Source of the DNA: Pirellulales bacterium
Lineage (GTDB): Bacteria > Planctomycetota > Planctomycetia > Pirellulales > JAEUIK01
Assembly (NCBI GenBank): GCA_019694435.1
Contig: JAIBBZ010000023.1
Span: 1-64,000 of the forward strand
Direction: 5' to 3'
Length of the DNA stretch: 64,000 nucleotides
Every line of letters begins with the position of its first letter. Position 1 is the first letter of the stretch. The translations under genes were made by a program, and so were the position numbers. Of this stretch, positions 54,722-63,185 are shown piece by piece. Under the pieces are notes generated by a model that worked only from the letters and a program-made list of their open reading frames with translations, had not been told where the DNA came from and made no database searches.

Positions 54722-54784
54722 GCCGAAGCACTCGCGGCCCACGCGAACCGGGGTCTAGGCGCGTTCGCTCGGTCATCGAATTTG

Positions 54785-54829
54785 CGAGGTCGTTCCCTGC
54801 ACCGCTGGGGAACGACCTCGTGTGCTTTT
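54785..54829 (+). terminator. Strong intrinsic terminator
   Basis: A perfect 13-bp stem (54785-54797 with 54808-54820, 10-nt loop) followed by TGTGCTTTT. It ends the transcript of the small HTH-like gene and separates it from the acyl-CoA dehydrogenase gene. Confidence 0.75.
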
Positions 54830-54989
54830 CAAGGCTGGCATTTCGGGCCCTCCGCGGCCCGGGGGGACTTCTGCCCGGGCTGCATCCCGTTGTGTTTTCG
54901 CGGAGCAGACTGATAATGAGTCCCTTTCATGCATCCGTACCTCGCGGGGTGCGGTCGCCGCCCTTGCCTCGTTCTGGGAAATTGTCGTC

Positions 54990-56783
54990 ATGAACGTTGC
55001 CGATCGGGAAAAACAGATCGCCGAAGCCGAGGAAATGCTCGGCGAATCGCTCGACAGCATGGGGTTTGCCAAGGGCCTTTACTTCGGCCAGTATCTCAAC
55101 GGCAAGTTGCCCCCTTATCCCGATTTGTATGCCCAGGCCGAGGTCAACGAGGCGGTCAAGGAGTTGAGCGAGTTTGCCTGCCGCCAGATTGACCCGGTCA
55201 AGATCGACCGCGATGCCCGGATTCCCGATGCCGTGATCGAGGGGCTGGGCCGGCTCGGCGTGCTCGGCGCCTGCCTGCCGAAGGACTGCGGCGGTCGCGG
55301 ATTCAGCCAAACGGCCTATTGCCGCCTGGTGGAAGTGCTGGGGGGCCACTGCGGCGGCACGGCCCTCTTCGTCAACGCGCACCATTCCATCGGACCGCGC
55401 GCGTTCGTGCTCTTCGGCTCCAGGGAGCAACAGGAGAAGTATCTGCCCAAGCTCGCCACCGGCGAACACTTGAGCGCCTTCGCCTTGACCGAGCCCGAGG
55501 CCGGGTCGGACGCCGCCAATGTGCAGACCCAGGCTGTGCCCAAGGCCGACGGCAGCGGCTATGTCATCAACGGCCAAAAGCGCTGGATCACCAACGGCGG
55601 CATCGCGAAGGTGCTCACCGTGATGGCGCGGACCCCCGTGCCTGGCAGCCGGGACACGAAGATTACGGCCTTCATCGTCACACCCGACATGCCCGGTTTC
55701 CAGGTCATCGAGCAGCGCATGGACAAGGTCGGCGTGCGCGGCAGCGCGACGGGCCGGCTGGAGTTCAAGGACATGTTTGTCCCGCGCGAAAACATTCTCG
55801 GCGAATTGGGCAAAGGTCTGCGAGTCGCGCTCACGGTGCTCGACTATGGCCGGACCACGTTCGGCGCCAGTTGCACGGGTGCGGCCAAGTTCTGCGTGGC
55901 CAAGGCCAGCGAGCATGCCAACCGTCGCGTGCAGTTCAACGAGACGTTGGGCTCTTTCGAACTGGTCAAAGACAAGATTGCCTACATGGCGGCCGGCGCC
56001 TTCGCCATGGAATCGTGCACTTATGCGACGGCTGCCCTGATCGACGGCGGTGCCGACGAATACATGCTCGAGACCGCCATGCTCAAGGTCTTCGCCACGG
56101 AGACGCTGTGGCGGATCATCAACGACACGATTCAGATTTACGGCGGCAAGGCCTATTTCACCGACGAGCCGTTCGAACGCATGATGCGCGACGCGCGCAT
56201 CAACACGATCGGCGAAGGGGCCAACGACGTGCTGCGGATCTTCATCGCTCTGGTCGGCATGCGCGACGTCGGCCTGGAGCTCAAAGGCGTGCTCGATTCG
56301 CTCAAGAGCTTCAGCAACATGAGTCGCATCAGCGGCTTCGCCGGCCGCAAGCTGGGCGCCATCCTCGGCGCGCCGGTTGTGGAGGTCCGCAACCCGGAAC
56401 TCCAGGAAGACGGTCAGCGGCTGGGTCGCATGGTGCGCGACTTTGGCCAAGCGACCGAAAAATTGCTGCGGACCTATCAGGAAGCGGTGCTCGACAAGCA
56501 ATATCTGCTGGCACGCGTTGCCGACACGGCCACGGAGCTCTATGTTTCGAGCTGCGTGCTAGCGCGGCTTGACCGCCTGGTCCGCGATGCCGCGGTCAGC
56601 GATCCCGAACGACAGCGCCAACTGGCCATCGGCCGCTACTACCTGGCGACGGCGCGACGGCGGATGCGGCGCAACCTGGCCGACCTGTGGGACAACGACG
56701 ACGAATCGACCACGGCCGTCGCCGACCTCGCGCTCAATCGGACAGCGCCGGCGGCGGGCCACGGCGGGCACAATGGCCATTGA
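54990..56783 (+). CDS. Acyl-CoA dehydrogenase (VLCAD-like, about 600 residues)
   Basis: A 597-residue FAD enzyme of fatty acid beta-oxidation, of the long VLCAD/ACAD9 type with a C-terminal extension of about 180 residues. Motifs: FALTEPEAGSDAANVQT (FAD/substrate), KRWITNGG, the C-terminal ACAD signature with the probable catalytic Glu in NTIGEGANDVLR, and YGGKAYFTDEPFERMMRD. It is soluble or membrane-associated in the cytoplasm. The ATG at 54990 is the first plausible start; the open frame upstream lies over the terminator of the preceding gene. The His/Gly-rich tail (GHGGHNGH) is unusual and could bind metal. Confidence 0.9.
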   Translation: MNVADREKQIAEAEEMLGESLDSMGFAKGLYFGQYLNGKLPPYPDLYAQAEVNEAVKELSEFACRQIDPVKIDRDARIPDAVIEGLGRLGVLGACLPKDCGGRGFSQTAYCRLVEVLGGHCGGTALFVNAHHSIGPRAFVLFGSREQQEKYLPKLATGEHLSAFALTEPEAGSDAANVQTQAVPKADGSGYVINGQKRWITNGGIAKVLTVMARTPVPGSRDTKITAFIVTPDMPGFQVIEQRMDKVGVRGSATGRLEFKDMFVPRENILGELGKGLRVALTVLDYGRTTFGASCTGAAKFCVAKASEHANRRVQFNETLGSFELVKDKIAYMAAGAFAMESCTYATAALIDGGADEYMLETAMLKVFATETLWRIINDTIQIYGGKAYFTDEPFERMMRDARINTIGEGANDVLRIFIALVGMRDVGLELKGVLDSLKSFSNMSRISGFAGRKLGAILGAPVVEVRNPELQEDGQRLGRMVRDFGQATEKLLRTYQEAVLDKQYLLARVADTATELYVSSCVLARLDRLVRDAAVSDPERQRQLAIGRYYLATARRRMRRNLADLWDNDDESTTAVADLALNRTAPAAGHGGHNGH

Positions 56784-56831
56784 ATCCAGCGGGGCCATTG
56801 AATCCGGCGTGCGAATTGAGTTCGGCGGCGG

Positions 56832-57263
56832 TCAGTCCAGCTCGCGCCCGGAGCGGCCGGCGCGGCGCGACTGCTTCTTGGCCGATTCGTGACGCTTCTC
56901 CTCCAGGCGCCGCCGCTTGACCGCCTTCGACGGCTTCGTCGCCTTGCGCACCACCGGTGCCGTCGCGACGGCTGCCAGCATCTCGGCGAGCTTACTGCGG
57001 CAGTCGGCCAGATTCTGCAGCTGCGTCCGGTACCGCTGGCTCGTAAGCACCAGGCTGCCTTCGGCCGTGATCCGCCGAGAGTATCGCGCCAGAAAGCGGC
57101 TGCGAACGTCGTCCGGCAGGCCCGTGCTGCGCGTCACGTCCCAGTGCAGCACCGCCTTGGTGTTGACCTTGTTGACATTTTGCCCGCCCGGACCGCCGCT
57201 GCGCGCAAAGGTGAATTGCAACTCTTCGTCCGGGATCCGGATGCGGCGGTTGACGATCAGCAT
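56832..57263 (-). CDS. arfB: Alternative ribosome-rescue factor ArfB (YaeJ-type peptidyl-tRNA hydrolase)
   Basis: A 143-residue class-I release-factor-like protein with the GGQ motif (residues 26-28 in RSGGPGGQNVNKV) that hydrolyses peptidyl-tRNA on stalled ribosomes. It lacks the codon-recognition domains and has a basic C-terminal tail (KATKPSKAVKRRRLEEKRHESAKKQ) that inserts into the mRNA channel of rescued ribosomes. The ATG at 57263 is the family start; the longer frame upstream is noncoding. Divergence from the family is small. It is followed downstream by nothing on its strand until the window's other genes, and upstream lies an isomerase gene. Confidence 0.9.
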   Translation of the reverse strand: MLIVNRRIRIPDEELQFTFARSGGPGGQNVNKVNTKAVLHWDVTRSTGLPDDVRSRFLARYSRRITAEGSLVLTSQRYRTQLQNLADCRSKLAEMLAAVATAPVVRKATKPSKAVKRRRLEEKRHESAKKQSRRAGRSGRELD

Positions 57264-57333
57264 GGCTTGCGCTGCGCGCCCGGAGGATGTCGATGCTGAA
57301 GGTGCGGCGAAAGGCTCGGACACGGTCAGTCGC

Positions 57334-58140
57334 TCAACGAGCCAGCAGCCGCGAAAACTCGGTGCACGAAAGCTTCAGCAGTTCATGATAGTCACTGGCC
57401 TCGATGTCTTCGCCGAAAAGCTCGACATCGTAGTAGCCGCGATAACCACCTGCTTCCAGGGCCTGAACGATCTCGCGTAAGCCCAAGTTGCCTTTTCCGA
57501 GACAACAGCGATTCTGCTCTTGGCCGGGTGGCAGTTGACCGTCGCCCAAGTGCACGACCGCGATGCGATCGGCGCACCGCGCGGCGGCCTCGCAAGCGGC
57601 CGGACCGTGCCCCAGATGATACGTGTCGAACGCCAAGCGAACCTGCGGGCTTTCGACCTGGTTGAGCAACTCGAGGGTCTGATCGAGCTGGGTCAAGAAA
57701 GTCCACTCGGCCGCACAGTTCTCGTGCATCGGCTCGACGGCCAACAGCACTCCGGCCGCGGCAGCCTGGGGCGCCAATTCGCGCAGCGCGTCGCGCAACA
57801 GCCGCCGCGCATGGCTGAGCGTATGGCCGCCGCGGGCACCGCTGTAGACCACGAGGCAATCGGCCTTCATGGCGCCAGCCAGTTCGATCGCTTCGGCGGC
57901 ATCCTCGAGGCTTTCACGGTATGAACGGCCGTCGCTGCCCGTGAAGCCGCCGGCCCAGAGCAGGTTCGAAACGTGCAAACCGCTTTCGGCGAGCAGCTCG
58001 ATGCCCTTTTCCTCGCCGAAGTCAGAGAGCTTTTGTCGCCAGACGCCGATCGCCTGATAGCCCGCGCGCCGATAGTTCTCGACGTCTTCTTCGAACGACC
58101 AGCGAAAGGTCGTCATCTCGTTCATCGACAACCGCGACAT
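57334..58140 (-). CDS. Sugar phosphate isomerase/epimerase (xylose-isomerase-like TIM barrel)
   Basis: A 268-residue TIM barrel of the AP-endonuclease-2/xylose-isomerase-like family, typical of sugar and inositol isomerases or epimerases. Metal ligands are visible as the Glu in AVEPMHENCA near residue 137, Asp in LAFDTYHLGHG, His in IAVVHLGDG and Glu in YYDVELFGED near the C-terminus. The substrate is unknown. The start at 58140 fits the normal N-terminal first strand (TTFRWSFEEDVENYRRAGY). It lies upstream of arfB on the same strand. Confidence 0.85.
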   Translation of the reverse strand: MSRLSMNEMTTFRWSFEEDVENYRRAGYQAIGVWRQKLSDFGEEKGIELLAESGLHVSNLLWAGGFTGSDGRSYRESLEDAAEAIELAGAMKADCLVVYSGARGGHTLSHARRLLRDALRELAPQAAAAGVLLAVEPMHENCAAEWTFLTQLDQTLELLNQVESPQVRLAFDTYHLGHGPAACEAAARCADRIAVVHLGDGQLPPGQEQNRCCLGKGNLGLREIVQALEAGGYRGYYDVELFGEDIEASDYHELLKLSCTEFSRLLAR

Positions 58141-58367
58141 CCGTGTGCTCCTCGAGCGGGTGCACGGTTAGCATCCCGGGAAGCGTCTAGCGGGCAGCCG
58201 AAAGCTCTGGCCTCGAGCGTGGCCTCGAAGGCAGGGTAGTATCCGCAATCGGTTGCGCGGTGTAAAGCAGCCCGACGGCGGCGCCGCAGACCGCGTTGTC
58301 GGTTTTCGGCGTTTCACGTAGCATAAGGTCCGAGAACACACGACTTAGGACCAGTACGCGTTTAGCG

Positions 58368-59210
58368 ATGTCGCAGGTTTGTTACGGGTTCCTCGGCGCC
58401 GGTCGCATGGCGACCGCTCTTGCGTCGGGGATCGTACGCGCAGGCGCAGCGGCGCCCAAGGATCTGATCGCCAGCGATCCGCTCGAGGTTGCCCGCGCGG
58501 CCTTCGCTGCCGCGACGGCAGGTCGCGTCACGACTGACAATCGCGAGGTGCTGGCTGAAGCCACCGTCGTGTGCTTGGCCGTCAAACCGCAGCAGGTCGC
58601 TGACGTCTTGGCATCGTTACAAGGTCAATGGCGACGCGACCACTTGCTGGTCTCGGTGGCGGCAGGTGTGCAGCTTGGCACACTCGACGGCGCCACTGGC
58701 GGTGTGCCGCGATTGGTTCGCGTCATGCCGAACACACCGTGCCTGATCGGCGAAGGCGCCAGCGCCTATTGCCTGGGACCGCGCGCGACGCCCGAAGATG
58801 GTGCCCACGTCGCGCGCTTGCTGGCAACGGTCGGCATGGCCCACTCTGTGGCGGAAACGCTGCTGGATGCCGTGACGGGGCTGTCCGGGTCGGGGCCGGC
58901 ATTCGTCTATGTGATGGTCGAGGCCCTGGCCGACGGCGGTGTCCGCATGGGCCTGCCGCGCGACGTGGCAATGGCCCTGGCTGCCCAAACCGTCAAGGGC
59001 GCCGCCGCAATGGTCTTGGCCACTGGCCAGCATCCTGGCCTGTTAAAGGACCAGGTGGCCAGCCCCGGCGGCACGACCATCGCCGGCCTGCAAGCCCTGG
59101 AAAATGGCGGCGTGCGGGCTGCGCTGATCAATGCCGTCGAAGCTGCAACCCGACGCAGCGCCGAGCTGGGGGCAGCCGCCCAGGCTCCATCGAACAAACC
59201 GCCGGCCTGA
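58368..59210 (+). CDS. proC: Pyrroline-5-carboxylate reductase
   Basis: A 280-residue NADPH-dependent enzyme for the last step of proline synthesis. The dinucleotide-binding motif is GFLGAGRMATAL (residues 7-18), followed by AVKPQQVADVL, RVMPNTPCLIGEGA and the C-terminal signature VTGLSGSGPAFVYVMVEALADGGVRMGLPRD and LKDQVASPGGTTIAGLQALE. The length is normal. The ATG at 58368 is the family start; upstream sequence is noncoding. It is the first gene of a plus-strand group leading to efpL. Confidence 0.95.
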   Translation: MSQVCYGFLGAGRMATALASGIVRAGAAAPKDLIASDPLEVARAAFAAATAGRVTTDNREVLAEATVVCLAVKPQQVADVLASLQGQWRRDHLLVSVAAGVQLGTLDGATGGVPRLVRVMPNTPCLIGEGASAYCLGPRATPEDGAHVARLLATVGMAHSVAETLLDAVTGLSGSGPAFVYVMVEALADGGVRMGLPRDVAMALAAQTVKGAAAMVLATGQHPGLLKDQVASPGGTTIAGLQALENGGVRAALINAVEAATRRSAELGAAAQAPSNKPPA

Positions 59211-59295
59211 GCCACGCGGTGTGCAGCCCGTTGCGCCACCTCGCAGCCAGCCGCGTAGAATGAATACCAAGGAAGTAGATTGGGGAGAATTCGCC

Positions 59296-59526
59296 ATGTC
59301 GATCTTCTGCGTCGTTGATGATAAACATATCCCGTTGTACCGCGTGATCTGGGTCGCCTCGGTCCCACACTTCTGTGGGGCCACGGACTGCGAGCAGGAG
59401 GGGAACTACGAGATTCGCCTGGAGCAGGGCGAAAGCGTTTGGGCCAACCGCGAAGAACGCGATGCGATGCTGCGGGCACTTGAAGAATGGCAAGGCGGCA
59501 TCGAGCGCGACGCAGACGACTATTGA
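59296..59526 (+). CDS. Small conserved hypothetical protein
   Basis: A 76-residue protein, not recognised. It starts MSIFCVVDDKHIPLYR with GGGGAG 8 nt upstream of the ATG at 59296; an ATG 36 nt earlier would add 12 residues. It has two Cys residues in the segment HFCGATDCEQEG, perhaps a metal site, and an acidic C-terminus (EEWQGGIERDADDY). It lies between proC and another short conserved gene, so it may belong to the same transcript. Confidence 0.5.
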   Translation: MSIFCVVDDKHIPLYRVIWVASVPHFCGATDCEQEGNYEIRLEQGESVWANREERDAMLRALEEWQGGIERDADDY

Positions 59527-59664
59527 GCGCACAGGGCGGGGCCGCTATGGAGCACCGCAGGGCCGCGGCGCAGCACGTCTCGGGCAGACGTGCTGTGGTC
59601 CGACGAAACCGGGCGATGCGAAACGCTGTTTCAACGCCGGCTTACCTGCCGGCCGGAGTGAGGG

Positions 59665-60147
59665 ATGAGCTTGTTTGAAGACCAGGAATACGAGTGGCGC
59701 GACACGTACTTCGTGATGTTCAAGAGTGCCAAGCGGCCGCAACTCAACCAGGTGCGCGACGCCATCGCCCGTCTCAATCGCCGCTTCGAACTGACCAACC
59801 TGACGAGCGACGACGCCGGCCGGTTCGAGGCCATGACCATCCGCTCGCCGGAAGATTTCGCCGCCCTCGACATCAGCTTTCTCGAGGGCGACGACGTGAT
59901 CGACCAGCGTAATGCCCTCTGCAAGGAGCTGCGCGGCTGTGCCCGGGATGCCGACGAAGAACAGCGACTTGCCCAATTGCCGCAATGCGACGTGCGATTC
60001 GACGTCCTGCATTTCGAACGCCTCGACGTCCCCGGCGGCGAAGAGGAACCCAGCTTTGATCCCGGCGCGTTGTTGGCCGTCGTCGAAACACTCGCCCAGA
60101 TGACCGACGGCATCGGCGTCGATCCGCAATCGGGCACGATGCTCTGA
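59665..60147 (+). CDS. Conserved hypothetical protein
   Basis: A 160-residue acidic cytoplasmic protein of unknown family, beginning MSLFEDQEYEWRDTYFVMFKSAKRP and rich in Asp/Glu. A mixed alpha/beta pattern (FDVLHFERLDV, LLAVVETLAQM) suggests a small globular domain. GAGGG precedes the ATG. It lies 119 nt upstream of the efpL gene on the same strand, and Planctomycetes seem to conserve it, so a link to translation is possible but not shown. Confidence 0.55.
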   Translation: MSLFEDQEYEWRDTYFVMFKSAKRPQLNQVRDAIARLNRRFELTNLTSDDAGRFEAMTIRSPEDFAALDISFLEGDDVIDQRNALCKELRGCARDADEEQRLAQLPQCDVRFDVLHFERLDVPGGEEEPSFDPGALLAVVETLAQMTDGIGVDPQSGTML

Positions 60148-60266
60148 GCGATCTGCGATCGTCCCGGGGTGGAAGCCGTGCAGCTTCCCTCGCCTGCGGC
60201 AGCCCGTTTGCCGCCTTACCGCACACCCCTATTGCTGGCCCGGATTACAGGAGTACGGAAACCGCC

Positions 60267-60830
60267 ATGTTGGCCAAGGACATCAAGCCCGGCACCGCTG
60301 TGGTGTTCAACGCTCAGCCCTGCCTGATCAAGTCGGTAAACGTGCAGTCGCCTTCGGCCCGCGGCGCCGCGACGCTTTACAAGTACCGGGCGATGAACCT
60401 GATCTCGAAACAGAAGGTCGACATCGTGCTCAAGGGCGGCGAATCACTGCCCGAGGCCGATTTCACGCGCCGGCCGGTGAAGCTGATGTACGCCGACGCC
60501 AACGAGGTCCACTTCCTCGATCAGGAGGATTTCAACCAGTACAGTCTCTCGCAGGAGGCCGTCGGCGACGAGGCGAAATACCTCACGGAAAACACCGAGG
60601 GCGCCATGGCATTGATCTACAACGACGAGTGCGTCGGCATTCAATTGCCGTTGACGGTCGAGTTGAAGGTCACGCAGTGCGACCCGGCCGTGCGCGGCAA
60701 CTCGGCCACTTCGCGCACCAAGCCAGCCACGCTCGAAACGGGCCTGATGGTGCAGGTGCCCGAGTACCTGGCCGAGGGAGAAACGATCAAGATCGACACG
60801 CGCACGGGCGACTACCTGTCGCGCGCCTGA
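60267..60830 (+). CDS. efpL: Elongation factor P-like protein EfpL (YeiP-type)
   Basis: A 187-residue translation factor of the EF-P family. The N-terminal loop reads VQSPSARGAATLYK, which is the YeiP/EfpL version with Arg32 at the tip, not the modified lysine of EF-P (PGKG). EfpL rescues ribosomes stalled on polyproline and other motifs; here Arg would act without a modification enzyme. The three beta-barrel domains and the C-terminal pattern TKPATLETGLMVQVPEYLAEGE are intact. A hairpin overlapping its stop codon (60815-60841) may end its transcript. Convergent with the histone-like gene. Confidence 0.85.
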   Translation: MLAKDIKPGTAVVFNAQPCLIKSVNVQSPSARGAATLYKYRAMNLISKQKVDIVLKGGESLPEADFTRRPVKLMYADANEVHFLDQEDFNQYSLSQEAVGDEAKYLTENTEGAMALIYNDECVGIQLPLTVELKVTQCDPAVRGNSATSRTKPATLETGLMVQVPEYLAEGETIKIDTRTGDYLSRA

Positions 60831-60841
60831 GGCGCGACAGG
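60815..60841. terminator. Hairpin between efpL and the histone-like gene
   Basis: Arms CCTGTCGCGC (60815-60824) and GCGCGACAGG (60832-60841) with a 7-nt loop that contains the efpL stop codon. It lies between two convergent genes that end 21 nt apart. There is no T-tract, so termination is probable but not certain. Confidence 0.45.
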
Positions 60842-60851
60842 CCGCCGGCCG

Positions 60852-61082
60852 TTACTTCTTCTTGCCCTTGGTCTTCTTCTTGGTCGAGGCCTTGGCGACG
60901 GCTTTTTTCGGTGCCGGGGATTTTTTCGCAGGGCTCTTCGAGGCCGACTTCTTCTTGCCCGAGGGCTGCTGGGCAGTCTTTTTGGCGGTGCCGGAGGACG
61001 ACGACTTGCCGCCCGACTTGCCGAAAATGTCCTCCCATCCGGCCGCAAAGGCCTTGGTGCTGCCGGTGTGCAAAACGGTCAT
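60852..61082 (-). CDS. Small Lys-rich histone-H1-like protein
   Basis: A 76-residue protein: a short N-terminal part (MTVLHTGSTKAFAAGWEDIF) followed by a Lys/Ala/Pro/Ser tail of the histone H1 type (SPAKKSPAPKK, STKKKTKGKKK). Proteins with this N-terminus appear widely in Planctomycetes, where a nucleoid-binding role is plausible given their condensed DNA; no function is proven. AAGGAAA precedes the ATG at 61082. It is divergent from the HAD gene and convergent with efpL. Confidence 0.7.
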   Translation of the reverse strand: MTVLHTGSTKAFAAGWEDIFGKSGGKSSSSGTAKKTAQQPSGKKKSASKSPAKKSPAPKKAVAKASTKKKTKGKKK

Positions 61083-61316
61083 GGTTTCCTTTTCCTTCTC
61101 AAAGACCAGGACGGATCCGCCCCAAGCGGCCGCTATTCTTTCGCGGCGCCGCGGATCTCGCAAGATCGCCGCGCCAATCAGTGAGCCGGCTCGATCGTGC
61201 GGCAGCGCAGCGGAGTCTGCCTGTTCAATCCGGCCCGGCCCGACTATTCTGCCGGCCGACAAACCGCGGCAACCGGCCGCGGCCGTGTTACGACCGACGA
61301 ACCACGAAAACTCCCG

Positions 61317-61940
61317 ATGACTCGCCCGAAATTCCTGTTCTTCGATATCGGCAACGTGCTGCTGTTCTTCGATCACCGGATCGCCTGCCGGCAAGTGGCG
61401 GCGCTCGTCGGCAGCACCGAACAGCGCATCTGGGACCTGCTGTTCGCCAGCGGGCTGGAGCTGCGCTACGAACAGGGAGAATTGTCCACGCCGGAGTTCT
61501 ACGAGGAGTTCTGCCGCGTCACCGAGTCGCGGCCGACGATCGAGCAAGTCGCGTATGCCACGAGCGCAATCTTTGAGATCAATACACCCGTGCATGCCAT
61601 CGTGGGGCATCTGCGACGCGCCGGCCACCGGCTCGGGCTGCTGTCGAACACCAGCGAAATGCACTGGGACTATTTCACCTCGGGGCGCTACGGGATCATT
61701 CCCGGCGCTTTCGAGGTCCACGCCGCCAGCTTTCGCCTGCAAGCGCTCAAACCGCAACGGGCGATCTACGAGCGGGCCGCCGCGCTCGCCGGAGTCGCTC
61801 CGGAAGAGGCGTTCTTCGTCGACGATATTGCGACCCACGTCGAAGGGGCCAGGGCTGCGGGCTTCGATGCCGTGCAATTCACCACGCCCCGGCAGTTGAC
61901 GGCCGATCTCGCCGCCCGCGGCATCCACATCAATTGGTAG
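61317..61940 (+). CDS. HAD-family hydrolase
   Basis: A 207-residue haloacid-dehalogenase superfamily phosphatase. Motif I is FFDIGNVLLFF near residue 8 (the nucleophile Asp9; the second Asp is replaced by Asn, a variant seen in the HAD-IA/YihX group), motif II is LLSNTSEMH, motif III the Lys in LKPQRAIYE, and motif IV is FFVDDIATHVEGARAAGF. It resembles YihX-type sugar phosphatases, but the substrate is unknown. The ATG at 61317 is the family start. It is convergent with ruvA. Confidence 0.8.
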   Translation: MTRPKFLFFDIGNVLLFFDHRIACRQVAALVGSTEQRIWDLLFASGLELRYEQGELSTPEFYEEFCRVTESRPTIEQVAYATSAIFEINTPVHAIVGHLRRAGHRLGLLSNTSEMHWDYFTSGRYGIIPGAFEVHAASFRLQALKPQRAIYERAAALAGVAPEEAFFVDDIATHVEGARAAGFDAVQFTTPRQLTADLAARGIHINW

Positions 61941-61979
61941 GCGCCCGCAAGGGGAGAGCGAACGCCGTGGCCGCACCAA

Positions 61980-62609
61980 CTACGCGCGCTTGTGGCTCTG
62001 TTGATATACGGCCTGCAGCAGTTCCTGTACGTCCTTGTACTTTTTCTTGCCGCCGAGGGCCGCGTCGAGCAGCTTGCGGGCATCGCTGTCGCTGTGGCCC
62101 AAGCTGCGCAACACCTCGAACGTTTCGGCGACGACGTCGCGCGAGACCTCGGCCCCTTCGGGCATTTCCCGCGCCACGAGCAGGGCGAACTTGGGCACCT
62201 TCCGACGCAGCTTGGCGATAATCCGTTCGGCCACGGCCGGCCCGACGCCCGGCAATGTCGACAACAACTTGGCGTCCTGTTCCTCGATGGCTTGCGCGAT
62301 CTCGGCCACGGGCCGGACCATCGCCCGCAAGGCCTTCTTCGCGCCGACGCCATCGACCGAGCAGAACAAGTCGAAGAACTCGCGCTCGACGAGGTTCAAG
62401 AATCCCACGATGCGCGGCGTTTGCCGCCCCTGCATCGGGTTCCCTTCGAGATATTCGATCGTGTGCAGCACGATCTCCTGGCCCAAGCTGGCCTGCAACT
62501 GGCGCCGCGCAAACTCGGGAATCAGCACCTCGTACTCGAACGCCCCCGCCGCCACGGTGAGCTCCTCCTCGCCGACGCTCACCAGCCGTCCGGTCATCTT
62601 CGTGATCAT
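61980..62609 (-). CDS. ruvA: Holliday junction helicase subunit RuvA
   Basis: A 209-residue DNA-binding subunit of the RuvAB branch-migration complex. The OB-fold N-terminus ([14 protein letters not shown]), the two HhH motifs ([14 protein letters not shown] and [16 protein letters not shown]) and the flexible C-terminal RuvB-contact domain ([18 protein letters not shown]) are present. It starts in ATGA overlap with the stop of ruvC, so translation is coupled; ruvB is not in the window. Confidence 0.95.
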   Translation of the reverse strand: MITKMTGRLVSVGEEELTVAAGAFEYEVLIPEFARRQLQASLGQEIVLHTIEYLEGNPMQGRQTPRIVGFLNLVEREFFDLFCSVDGVGAKKALRAMVRPVAEIAQAIEEQDAKLLSTLPGVGPAVAERIIAKLRRKVPKFALLVAREMPEGAEVSRDVVAETFEVLRSLGHSDSDARKLLDAALGGKKKYKDVQELLQAVYQQSHKRA

Positions 62610-63145
62610 TCGGGCAGGACCTTCTTGGCCGATCGCATCTGTCGGCCGTGGAGATAATAATGACACAGGGCCACGGCCAGCGCGTCGGCCACGTCGGGCG
62701 GCTCGGGCACTGTCAGCAGCCGCAGTTCGCGTTGAATCGCCAGTTGCATCTGCGACTTGGGCGCACGGCCCGCGCCGGTGAGCACCTTTTTCACCTGGGT
62801 CGACGCGTAATGGACGACCGGAATCCCGGCCTGCGCCGCGGCCAGGCAGATGACGCCCCGCGCGTGGCCCATCAGGATGGCCGTGCGCGGCCGTTCATAG
62901 TGCCCGTACAACTGCTCGACCGCCATCACTTCGGGCCGCAGTTGTCGAATCACCTCGGTGACGCCCTCGTGCACTTCCAGCAGCCGCGCGGTGAGCGAAT
63001 TGCGCGTCCGCCCGCGGACGACGCCGGCCTCGCACAGCCGCGGTCCCTCGGGGGCAACCTCGAGCACGCCGTAGCCGGTGATGTTCAATCCCGGGTCGAT
63101 GCCCAGGACGCGGCGTTTCAGATTCGCGGGTTCCGCAGCAGTCAC
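62606..63145 (-). CDS. ruvC: Holliday junction resolvase RuvC
   Basis: A 179-residue endonuclease that resolves Holliday junctions. The acidic active-site residues are in [22 protein letters not shown] and the C-terminal [15 protein letters not shown]. Start is GTG at 63145. It overlaps ruvA by 4 nt (ATGA) and follows cysS by 40 nt on the same strand, so cysS, ruvC and ruvA probably share a transcript. Confidence 0.95.
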   Translation of the reverse strand: MTAAEPANLKRRVLGIDPGLNITGYGVLEVAPEGPRLCEAGVVRGRTRNSLTARLLEVHEGVTEVIRQLRPEVMAVEQLYGHYERPRTAILMGHARGVICLAAAQAGIPVVHYASTQVKKVLTGAGRAPKSQMQLAIQRELRLLTVPEPPDVADALAVALCHYYLHGRQMRSAKKVLPE

Positions 63146-63185
63146 TTCGCCACGCCGAGAGGAAACATCGGCGTCCGTCGCCTGG

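Noticed and set aside
54927-56501. 524-codon open frame antisense to the acyl-CoA dehydrogenase
   Set aside because: Mirror frame of a well-conserved gene; no ribosome-binding site and no recognisable fold.
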